This document shows, piece by piece, positions 20,086-28,227 of a stretch of DNA of 64,000 nt. The DNA is from an uncultured Oxalobacter sp. (lineage in GTDB: Bacteria > Pseudomonadota > Gammaproteobacteria > Burkholderiales > Burkholderiaceae_D), in contig CAKQQG010000003.1 of the NCBI GenBank assembly GCA_934270705.1, positions 3,527 through 67,526 on the forward strand, given 5' to 3'. The notes beneath the pieces are model-generated. The model was not told the origin of the DNA. It worked only from the letters and a program-made list of their open reading frames with translations, and made no database searches. Positions within the stretch are counted from its first letter, which is position 1. Each line of letters opens with the position of its first letter. The position numbers and the translations under genes were made by a program.

Positions 20086-20856
20086 TCACGGCAACATTGC
20101 CACCACGACAGCCGATTCGTCCACCGAAGCCTGAATCTGCATCCCTGTCATGATATGTTTCGATGACGGCGCAAAACCGACCAACTGCAGCCCGGGCAAC
20201 AATTCGATCGTGATTTCATCCTCTTTTTCACCTTTGGACACACGCGTGACCGTTCCCTGAAACTGGTTCGCCACCGACAAATCCGCAGAATCCACCTCAT
20301 CGAACACCTTGACAGCCGTGGCCTTGCACATCGCCAGCACCGCCATACCCTCTTTCAGCGCCAGCAATTCCGCACTGGTACGGGTAATACGTGCGACAAG
20401 TACCGACATGTTTTCACGAACCTGCAGACAGACACGGACGATTTGCCCGCTCATCTTCAGCCCCTTGACCCTGCAAGGCAAATAATTGCGCATACTGGTT
20501 CTGATCGACAAACGCGAAAAACGGGCATCGATGGTATCTGCCTTGTCTTCCTGAAAGCGGCTCAATACTTCCTGCCGACTCTTCTCCAGCACACTGGCGA
20601 TTTCCAGAAGACGCGATCCTGCATCTGTCAATTTCGCCCCACCGCCACCGACACCGCCGACCACCTTTTCCACCAGAGACACCCCGGTCAGGTTGGTCAA
20701 CGTATCAATCGCCTGCCATGCCGCCTTGTAACTGATCCCCGTCTCACGGGCAGCCTGTGAAATTGACCCCGTCTCCCCGATTTTCCGGAGCACCTCGATA
20801 CGCTTGTCCGCCGTACCATGTCCAAATGCATTGGCAAGAGAAACCGAATCGTTCAT
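20086..20856 (-). CDS. modE: Molybdate-responsive transcriptional regulator ModE
   Basis: 256 aa. The N-terminal winged helix (GSISQAARETGISYKAAWQAID) is the LysR-like ModE DNA-binding domain; GGVGGGGAKLTDAG follows. Residues from about 115 form two tandem Mop/TOBE molybdate-binding repeats (MSGQIVRVCLQVRENMS and NQFQGTVTRVSKGEKED). Known ModE represses modABC when molybdate-bound. It is divergent from modA across a control region with a matching operator, and co-transcribed with fdhD. Confidence 0.95.
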   Translation of the reverse strand: MNDSVSLANAFGHGTADKRIEVLRKIGETGSISQAARETGISYKAAWQAIDTLTNLTGVSLVEKVVGGVGGGGAKLTDAGSRLLEIASVLEKSRQEVLSRFQEDKADTIDARFSRLSIRTSMRNYLPCRVKGLKMSGQIVRVCLQVRENMSVLVARITRTSAELLALKEGMAVLAMCKATAVKVFDEVDSADLSVANQFQGTVTRVSKGEKEDEITIELLPGLQLVGFAPSSKHIMTGMQIQASVDESAVVVAMLP

Positions 20857-20887
20857 TTTTTCGTCAATTTTTCAAAAAAGCAAAAGT

Positions 20888-20917
20888 TTGAACAATACCG
20901 AATTGTTCTGTTAGAAT
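20888..20917 (+). promoter_or_regulatory. Promoter of modABC
   Basis: -35 TTGAAC (20888-20893) and -10 TAGAAT (20912-20917), spacing 18 bp. The predicted start falls inside the ModE-type operator, which fits repression by blocking polymerase. Confidence 0.55.
20890..20908. promoter_or_regulatory. 19-bp palindrome in the mod promoter
   Basis: Perfect arms GAACAAT and ATTGTTC flank a 5-bp spacer. The site overlaps the -35 and spacer of the modABC promoter and lies 34 bp upstream of the modE start. It is distinct from the ModE box; the binding protein is unknown. Confidence 0.5.
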
Positions 20918-21712
<795 letters not shown>

Positions 21713-21723
21713 TTGCCGTAATC

Positions 21724-22395
21724 ATGCACGAAGTCGATCTGACAGCCATCTGGCTGACCCTGAAACTGGCCACGCTGACCACTGCCATCCTGCTTGTCAT
21801 CGGAACACCACTGGCATGGAATCTGTCCCATACAAATGGATGGTGGCGCGGTCCGCTCAACGCGATCGTGGCGCTGCCCTTTGTGCTACCGCCGACGGTA
21901 CTCGGATTTTACCTGTTGATCCTGATGGGGCCGAACGGCCCTGTCGGCAAGTTCTGCCATTGGATCGGTCTGCCGACACTGCCTTTCAGTTTTCCAGGCC
22001 TGCTCGTCGCATCGGTCATCTATTCCCTGCCTTTTGTGGTGCAACCCCTGCAAAATGCATTTGAAGCGATCGGACGGCAACCGCTGGAGGCGGCAGCGAC
22101 ATTGCGTGCCTCTCCGCTGGACACTTTTTTCAGCGTGATTCTGCCCATGGCCAAGTCAGGTTATCTGACCGCCATCGTCATGGGATTTGCCCACACTGTC
22201 GGCGAGTTCGGCGTCGTTTTGATGATCGGCGGCAATATCCCCGAAAAAACACGCGTTCTCTCCGTCTCGATATACGACCATGTCGAGGCGCTGGAATATA
22301 CGCAGGCACACTGGCTTTCCGCAGGAATGCTGGTTTTCGCTTTCCTCGTCCTGCTCGCACTGTATCTTCTGAACCCGAACAAACGTCGCGCATGA
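21724..22395 (+). CDS. modB: Molybdate ABC transporter permease
   Basis: 223 aa inner-membrane protein with about five to six hydrophobic segments. The EAA loop that docks to ModC is EAAATLRASPLDTFFSVILPMA. Segments ALPFVLPPTVLGFYLLIL and GFAHTVGEFGVVLMIGGNIP are typical of ModB. Its stop overlaps the modC start (ATGA), implying translational coupling. Confidence 0.96.
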   Translation: MHEVDLTAIWLTLKLATLTTAILLVIGTPLAWNLSHTNGWWRGPLNAIVALPFVLPPTVLGFYLLILMGPNGPVGKFCHWIGLPTLPFSFPGLLVASVIYSLPFVVQPLQNAFEAIGRQPLEAAATLRASPLDTFFSVILPMAKSGYLTAIVMGFAHTVGEFGVVLMIGGNIPEKTRVLSVSIYDHVEALEYTQAHWLSAGMLVFAFLVLLALYLLNPNKRRA

Positions 22396-23285
22396 ACAGC
22401 CTGTACTTCAAGGGAACCATCAGCTATCCCGATTATGAGCTGAACTTCGATCTGACACTTCCCGGATCGGGAATCACCGCGTTCTTCGGTGCGTCCGGCG
22501 CCGGTAAATCCACCTTGCTGCGCGCTGTTGCCGGGCTTGTCAGACCGACAAACGGGATCATCCGCATCGGAGACACTCTCTGGCAAGACGACGCAAACCG
22601 GTTGTTCGTTCCGACACACAAGCGTTCGCTCGGTTTCGTTTTCCAGGATGCGCGCCTGTTCTCGCACTTGAATGTCACGGACAACATCCGTTACGGCATG
22701 AAACGCATCCGGACGGAAAAAAGGCGCATATCGCTGGAAAAAGCCATTGATCTGCTGGGCATCGGACACTTGCTCGAGCGTATGCCCGATACGCTTTCGG
22801 GCGGTGAAAAACAGCGTGTCAGTATCGCGCGCGCACTGGCGACCAGTCCTGATATCATACTGATGGACGAACCGCTGGCGGCACTCGACATGAAACGCAA
22901 ATCGGAAATCCTCCCTTATCTCCAGCGTCTCAATGAAGAGCTCGGCATTCCCATACTGTACGTCAGCCATGCACTGGAAGAAGTCAGCACACTGGCCGAC
23001 CATCTGGTCTTGCTTGACCGGGGACGGATTCTGGCAGCAGGAAACACCAGCGATATGCTCACCCGCCTCGACTTGCCGCTTGCTCACCATGATACCGCCT
23101 CGGCAATCATAGAAGGGAAAATCATCGCCGAAGACACGAAGTTTTCCCTGAGCACCTTATCTTTTCAGGGCGGACTCATCTATCTGCCGACCGGAAACTT
23201 CAGTATCGGCAAACACATCCGCCTGCGCATTCAGGCACGTGATGTCAGTCTGGCGACACAAAACCCGAACAGACCAGTATTCTGA
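22392..23285 (+). CDS. modC: Molybdate ABC transporter ATPase, reading frame broken before the TOBE domain
   Basis: 297 aa in this frame. Walker A GASGAGKSTLL, signature LSGGEKQRVSIARAL, Walker B IILMDEPLAALD and the H-loop VSHALEEV are intact. The first Mop-like part follows, but the frame meets TGA at 23283 soon after RIQARDVSLATQ. The missing C-terminus (KPEQTSILNILETTV and onward) continues in the -1 frame to 23476, giving about 360 aa in total, the normal ModC size. The junction is the A run at 23260-23263. This may be a real frameshift, programmed slippage, or an assembly error. Confidence 0.93.
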   Translation: MNSLYFKGTISYPDYELNFDLTLPGSGITAFFGASGAGKSTLLRAVAGLVRPTNGIIRIGDTLWQDDANRLFVPTHKRSLGFVFQDARLFSHLNVTDNIRYGMKRIRTEKRRISLEKAIDLLGIGHLLERMPDTLSGGEKQRVSIARALATSPDIILMDEPLAALDMKRKSEILPYLQRLNEELGIPILYVSHALEEVSTLADHLVLLDRGRILAAGNTSDMLTRLDLPLAHHDTASAIIEGKIIAEDTKFSLSTLSFQGGLIYLPTGNFSIGKHIRLRIQARDVSLATQNPNRPVF

Positions 23286-23476
23286 ATATCCTCGAAACCA
23301 CAGTTGCCGGAATTTCCCGTGAATCGGACGGCGAAGTCATGGTCGAACTTGACGCGAAAGGTACACGGTTATTGTCGAGAATCACCCGCAAATCTGCCAG
23401 TGTCCTCAAACTGGAAACTGGCAAACCCGTTTATGCCCAGATCAAGGGCATTGCAGTTCTCGAATCATTTACCTGA
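23261..23476 (+). pseudogene. modC: Out-of-frame C-terminal TOBE segment of modC
   Basis: 71 codons in the -1 frame relative to modC, ending at TGA 23474-23476. The residues KPEQTSILNILETTVAGI and GKPVYAQIKGIAVLES correspond to the molybdate-binding TOBE/Mop domain of ModC, and the join matches E. coli ModC, which has PPEQTSI here. The segment has no start of its own. It is either decayed, reached by -1 slippage, or in frame in the true genome. Confidence 0.8.
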
Positions 23477-23649
23477 TACCTCTCACCTCTGCTGCAGGAC
23501 GCAATAAAGCGGCGTCCGGCTGAAAAACAAATATACCGCTATAATGGATAAAAATAATTCTTATTCCGCCATTGCGTTACTTTACAAAAGCGACAAACGG
23601 CATTTCAGAACAATCCGAAAAACATGACAGTTACTCAATGGAGACTTCT

Positions 23650-25104
23650 ATGAACGACAACACCAGAATTCCGCAACACGAATTGCTGATCAACGGAAAG
23701 TGGGTTCCCCCCGAAAGCGGACAGTATTCCACCATCCTCAATCCGGCAACAGAAGAAGTCATCGCACATGTCGCCGCGGGCAGCGAAAAAGATGTCGATA
23801 CCGCAGCAAAAGCGGCCCGCGCGGCACTCAAGGTCTGGAACGGCATCAGCGCAGCCGAACGAGGCAGAATACTGAACCGGCTGGCGGACCTGCTGGAACA
23901 ACACCAGGAAGAACTGATCGCGCTGGAAAGCACGAATGCAGGCAAACCGATCGCCAGCGTCAGACGACAGGACATGCCTGCCGCCATCGACACCTTGCGT
24001 TACTATGCCGGCTGGACAGACAAGATCATCGGTCAGGTTATCCCGGCCAGAACCGACGCTTTGACCTACACCGTCCGTGAACCGGTCGGCGTTGTCGGTG
24101 CGATCGTTCCCTGGAATTTCCCGCTCATGATCGGCATCTGGAAAATCGCACCGGCACTGGCATGCGGTTGCACGTTGATCGTCAAACCTGCCGAACTGAC
24201 GCCGATGACCGCAATCCGTATCGGAGAACTGGCACTTGAAGCCGGCATCCCGCCGGGCGTTCTCAATATCGTCACCGGCAAGGGCAGCGTCGTCGGCGAC
24301 GCCATGGTCGCCCATCCGCAAATCGACAAGATCACGTTTACCGGTTCGCCGAAAGTCGGACGCGGCATTATGCAAGGGGCCGCTGTCAACTTCAAGAAAA
24401 TCACGCTGGAACTGGGTGGAAAATCGGCCAATATCATCTTCGACGATGCCGATCTCGACAGTGCGGTTCGCGGATCCGCATCCGGCATTTTCTTCAATGC
24501 CGGACAAGTCTGCTCTGCCGGTTCGCGTATTCTGGTACACAAGAAAATCCACAACGAAGTGGTCGATCGGCTGATCGAACGCGCAAAACATATCCGCATC
24601 GGCGACACGGCATCCGACGATACCATCATGGGACCGCTGGTTTCCCGCAACCAGATGAATACCGTCATGGATTACATCGACATCGGCAAAAAGGAAGGTG
24701 CCTGCGTCGCATACGGTGGCCAGCGTGTCGGAGACAAGGGCTTTTATGTCTCACCGACCATCTTCACCGACGTCAAGCACGAAATGCGTATTTCACAAGA
24801 AGAAATCTTCGGGCCGGTCGCCAGCATCATTCCGTTCGAAGACGAAGAAGACGCCATCCGGATCGCCAACGGGACGGCATTCAGTCTGGCAGCCGGTATC
24901 TGGAGCGCCGACGTCACCCGCATTCACAAAGTCGCCCACGAGCTGAAAGCCGGAACCGTCTGGATCAATACCTATGGCTATACCGATGTCCGTCTGCCAT
25001 GGGGAGGTACCGGTGAATCGGGTTTCGGACGCGAACATGGTGAAGCGGCACTTGAAAATTTCACCGAGCCGAAAACCATCTGGTTATCGCTCCTGAAACG
25101 CTGA
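23650..25104 (+). CDS. NAD(P)-dependent aldehyde dehydrogenase
   Basis: 484 aa from ATG 23650, chosen because GGAGA lies 7 nt upstream; an ATG at 23638 is the alternative. The catalytic residues are N156 (VPWNFPLM), E254 (LELGGKSAN) and C288 (FFNAGQVCSAGSR), all intact. The protein resembles the betaine aldehyde / gamma-aminobutyraldehyde dehydrogenase branch, but the substrate is not determinable. A TATAAT lies at 23540-23545 without a good -35. It sits between the mod genes and the formate dehydrogenase with its own terminator, so functional linkage is not shown. Confidence 0.88.
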   Translation: MNDNTRIPQHELLINGKWVPPESGQYSTILNPATEEVIAHVAAGSEKDVDTAAKAARAALKVWNGISAAERGRILNRLADLLEQHQEELIALESTNAGKPIASVRRQDMPAAIDTLRYYAGWTDKIIGQVIPARTDALTYTVREPVGVVGAIVPWNFPLMIGIWKIAPALACGCTLIVKPAELTPMTAIRIGELALEAGIPPGVLNIVTGKGSVVGDAMVAHPQIDKITFTGSPKVGRGIMQGAAVNFKKITLELGGKSANIIFDDADLDSAVRGSASGIFFNAGQVCSAGSRILVHKKIHNEVVDRLIERAKHIRIGDTASDDTIMGPLVSRNQMNTVMDYIDIGKKEGACVAYGGQRVGDKGFYVSPTIFTDVKHEMRISQEEIFGPVASIIPFEDEEDAIRIANGTAFSLAAGIWSADVTRIHKVAHELKAGTVWINTYGYTDVRLPWGGTGESGFGREHGEAALENFTEPKTIWLSLLKR

Positions 25105-25118
25105 CATCCTGACAGCAA

Positions 25119-25150
25119 AAAAAACCTCTCCGGAAACGGAGAGGTTTTTT
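25119..25150. terminator. Bidirectional terminator between the aldehyde dehydrogenase and fdhF
   Basis: Stem AACCTCTCCG / CGGAGAGGTT closed by a GAAA tetraloop, extended by A and T runs on each side. It lies between convergent genes. Confidence 0.93.
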
Positions 25151-25163
25151 CCATGATATCTCT

Positions 25164-27320
25164 TCAAGCAGCAATGACATTGTCGGCTGTTTCTGCAAGT
25201 CTCTGTTTAAGCTTGTCATACTCCTGAACCAGATACTGCTCTGCCCACTTCTGATCCTCGATCGGTATGACACGAACGGCACTGTACTTGTATTCCGGTG
25301 TCTTGGAATAAGGATCAAGATGTTCGACCGTCAATTCGTTACATGCACCGATCCACCACTGATACGTCATGTAAATGGCACCGCGGTTGACTCGTTCGGT
25401 CACCATGGCACGTGTAATGACCTTGCCGCGCCGTCCTTCCACCCAGACAAGCTGCTGGTCCTTGATACCCAGCTCTTTGGCATCCACAGGATTCATCTGT
25501 GCGAAACCCGGCTCATCTGCCAATGTCGCCAGCGCCGGACAATTACCCGTCATGGAACGGCAGGAATAATGTCCGACTTCACGAACCGTGGACAAAATCA
25601 GCGGGAAATCCTCGTCGATCTGATCGACCGGCGGCCGCCAATCCGCTGCAATAAGCTGCGCCCTGCCATTGGGTGTGGCAAACCGGTTGCCCTTGTACAT
25701 CCACATTTCACCCGGGTCGTCCAGCGTTCTGCAAGGCCATGGCACATAGCCCAGACCGGCCATTTTCTCGTAAGTCGCTCCGTAATACAAAGGACACAAC
25801 TCACGCATTTCATCCCAGATTTCCTGCGTATTGTTGTACTTCATCGGATAGCCCATCGCAGTCGCCATCAGACTGTGGATTTCCCAGTCAGGCTTGACGT
25901 CGCCCCTGGGTTCGATCGCCTTGTAAAAACGCTGGAATCCGCGGTCGGCAGCCGAATAGACGCCTTCATGTTCACCCCACGATGTCGCGGGGAATACCAC
26001 ATCGGCTTCCGCGACCGACTTGGTCATGAAAATATCCTGTGCGATGAACAAATCCAGTTTGGCATAGGCACGACGCACAGCGGCCAGATCGGGTTCGGTC
26101 TGGAACGGGTCCTCACCGAACAGATAAACCGCCCTGATCTTGCCTTCCTCGATATTATGACCGACTTCGGTAATGGGAATCCCTTTTTTGCCGGGCAATT
26201 TTTCCACTCCCCATGCCTTTTCGAACTTGGCACGGATTTCCGGATCCTCGACGGACTGGTAACCGGGGAACTGTCCCGGCAAGGCACCCATATCGCAGGA
26301 TCCCTGAACATTGTTCTGTCCGCGAACCGGACCGACCCCGACGTTGGGACGACCGAGATTACCGGTGATGACCGCCATATTGGACAGACCCATGCAGGTT
26401 TCCACACCCTGTCCCCACTGGGTGACGCCCATCCCCCACAAAATGACGGAACCCGGGGATGTCGCGTACATACGGGCTGCTTCCCGCACCATCTTCGGAT
26501 CCAGACCGGTTATCTTGGTCGTATTTTCCGGAGTATATTTCGAAACGGTTTCCCACATCGCGTCGAACCCTTCGGAATACTTTTCGATATATTCCCTGTT
26601 ATGAAGGTTTTCCGTGATGATGACGTTGAGCATCGCGTTGACCAGCGCCATGTTCGAGCCGTTTTTCATCTGCAAATGCATGTCGGCGATACGTGCCGAC
26701 TCGATGACGCGCGGATCGCAGACGATGATCTTCGCTCCCTTTTGCTTTGCCTTGATGATACGCCGTGCGACAATCGGGTGTGAATCGGCAGGGTTGTAGC
26801 CGAAAATCAGGATGCACTTCGTATCCTCGATCTCGACGATGGAATTGCTCATCGCACCACTGCCCAGCGTCTTTTCCAGCGCGGTGACGGACGGGCCGTG
26901 ACAGACACGTGCACAACAATCCACATTGTTCGTACCGACAACGGCACGTGCGAATTTCTGCGCAATATAATTGGCTTCATTGCCAGGGCCACGCGCACAG
27001 CCGCTGACGAAAATGGAATCAGGACCGTATTTTTCACGGATTTCCATCAGTTTCGAACTGGCGAAACGGATCGCTTCTTCCCAGGATACCGCAGTAAACG
27101 GTTCACCCCGTTTGTAACGGACCAGCGGTTGTGTCAGACGCGGCGTCAGCAAACGGGTGTCGTTCAGAAATTCCCACCCGTAATACCCCTTCAGACACAA
27201 TTCGCCCTGATTGGTGAAACCGTTGGCGCCTTCCGCCTTGATGATTTTGTTGTTCTCGACCGTAAACTCGATCTTGCAGCCCGAAGCGCAATACGGGCAA
27301 ACAACTAATGCTTTTTTCAT
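25164..27320 (-). CDS. fdhF: Molybdenum formate dehydrogenase, catalytic subunit (Cys form)
   Basis: 718 aa. A [4Fe-4S] cluster is bound by C8, C11, C15 and C42, the same positions as E. coli FdhH. The metal ligand is C140 in CCARVCHGPSV, where FdhH has selenocysteine 140; His141 is kept. So this is a selenium-free enzyme and TGA recoding is not needed. Bis-MGD contacts such as GPVRGQNNVQG and FGEDP are present. It is cytoplasmic (no Tat signal) and lies 45 bp after a HydN-like ferredoxin. It oxidises formate to CO2; electron acceptor inferred from neighbours. Confidence 0.93.
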   Translation of the reverse strand: MKKALVVCPYCASGCKIEFTVENNKIIKAEGANGFTNQGELCLKGYYGWEFLNDTRLLTPRLTQPLVRYKRGEPFTAVSWEEAIRFASSKLMEIREKYGPDSIFVSGCARGPGNEANYIAQKFARAVVGTNNVDCCARVCHGPSVTALEKTLGSGAMSNSIVEIEDTKCILIFGYNPADSHPIVARRIIKAKQKGAKIIVCDPRVIESARIADMHLQMKNGSNMALVNAMLNVIITENLHNREYIEKYSEGFDAMWETVSKYTPENTTKITGLDPKMVREAARMYATSPGSVILWGMGVTQWGQGVETCMGLSNMAVITGNLGRPNVGVGPVRGQNNVQGSCDMGALPGQFPGYQSVEDPEIRAKFEKAWGVEKLPGKKGIPITEVGHNIEEGKIRAVYLFGEDPFQTEPDLAAVRRAYAKLDLFIAQDIFMTKSVAEADVVFPATSWGEHEGVYSAADRGFQRFYKAIEPRGDVKPDWEIHSLMATAMGYPMKYNNTQEIWDEMRELCPLYYGATYEKMAGLGYVPWPCRTLDDPGEMWMYKGNRFATPNGRAQLIAADWRPPVDQIDEDFPLILSTVREVGHYSCRSMTGNCPALATLADEPGFAQMNPVDAKELGIKDQQLVWVEGRRGKVITRAMVTERVNRGAIYMTYQWWIGACNELTVEHLDPYSKTPEYKYSAVRVIPIEDQKWAEQYLVQEYDKLKQRLAETADNVIAA

Positions 27321-27365
27321 GATTTCTCCCGCAAACCTTGCCGATTGCCCAGGATTTACCGCATA

Positions 27366-27908
27366 TCAGCGAAATGCATCCGGAGGCAGACTAAAAGCGG
27401 ATTTCTCACGTTTCTGACTGATCTTTTCATCCATCGTACCGGTATCGATGATATGCAATGCCTTGGTCGGGCAGACTTTGGCGCATTGCGGGCCTTCAGG
27501 AACATCGATACAGAAGTCGCACTTGTGGGCGACACGGACCGTTTTGCGTACAGACAACGGTCCCAGTGCAGCCTGTTTGACCGGTCGTGTGACGATTTCC
27601 ATGGCGCCGAACGGACAAGCCAGCACACATGACTGACAACCGATACACCGGTCCTGAATCAGCTGGACGGTATTGTCGCGGTAAACCAGTGCATTGGTCG
27701 GGCATACATTGACGCACGGTGCATTTTCGCAATGATGGCACTGGACCGGAGCGGACATGGTCAGTCCCTTGACGACTTTCAGCCGCGGATGAAAATTCTC
27801 AGGGGTGAGATCGTTTTCAGCCCCGCTGGGATGTGCCAGGACACACGCCACTTCACACGTGCGGCATCCGATACATTTGTCTGGTTCTGCAATCACAAAC
27901 CGGTTCAT
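27366..27908 (-). CDS. HydN-like four-cluster ferredoxin, electron transfer partner of FdhF
   Basis: 180 aa. Four cysteine groups of the polyferredoxin type are visible: CIGCRTCEVAC, CHHCENAPCVNVCP, CIGCQSCVLACP and CDFCIDVPEGPQCAKVCP. This pattern is shared by HydN and by the N-terminal part of AegA. It is directly upstream of fdhF on the same strand and very likely shuttles its electrons in the cytoplasm. The last 25 residues are variable. Confidence 0.9.
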   Translation of the reverse strand: MNRFVIAEPDKCIGCRTCEVACVLAHPSGAENDLTPENFHPRLKVVKGLTMSAPVQCHHCENAPCVNVCPTNALVYRDNTVQLIQDRCIGCQSCVLACPFGAMEIVTRPVKQAALGPLSVRKTVRVAHKCDFCIDVPEGPQCAKVCPTKALHIIDTGTMDEKISQKREKSAFSLPPDAFR

Positions 27909-28227
27909 TCTTCTGTCTCCTGTTTCTCAGGCTATTCTGGAAAGATTCATCAAACAGCGATGACGCGCATCGCCTGCTTGCGTTCAGCAAAAAAGAGAAT
28001 ATCCACGATGACAATATATCGGAATTTTCAAAATCGTGCTGTGCGCCTGCATTTTGCCAAATTGCAATTATATTCGATGCATTTGAATTTCTGTATGGTA
28101 CCTTTCATATTTGATATGGATTTGGTGTTAATATTGATACCTTACTATCCCGAGCGCTCGCATCAGAAAATTTTGCGCTGATGTGTGCCGGATGCAAGCA
28201 ACCCCTCTCTGGCAGACTGACATAACC
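27909..28227. other. Divergent intergenic region between the ferredoxin and the GltD-like flavoprotein
   Basis: About 320 bp, AT-rich in the middle, holding promoters for both directions; I could not fix either one. A dyad CATCAG-N11-CTGATG lies at 28161-28183, close to the start of the rightward gene. No ModE-type box was found here. Confidence 0.5.

Noticed and set aside
26890-26910. Selenocysteine codon in fdhF
   Set aside because: The codon at residue 140 is a cysteine codon and the frame has no internal TGA, so no recoding is needed.
28111-28124. FNR box near the formate locus
   Set aside because: TTGAT is followed after 4 bp by ATTTG instead of ATCAA; only one half-site is good, so I do not call it.
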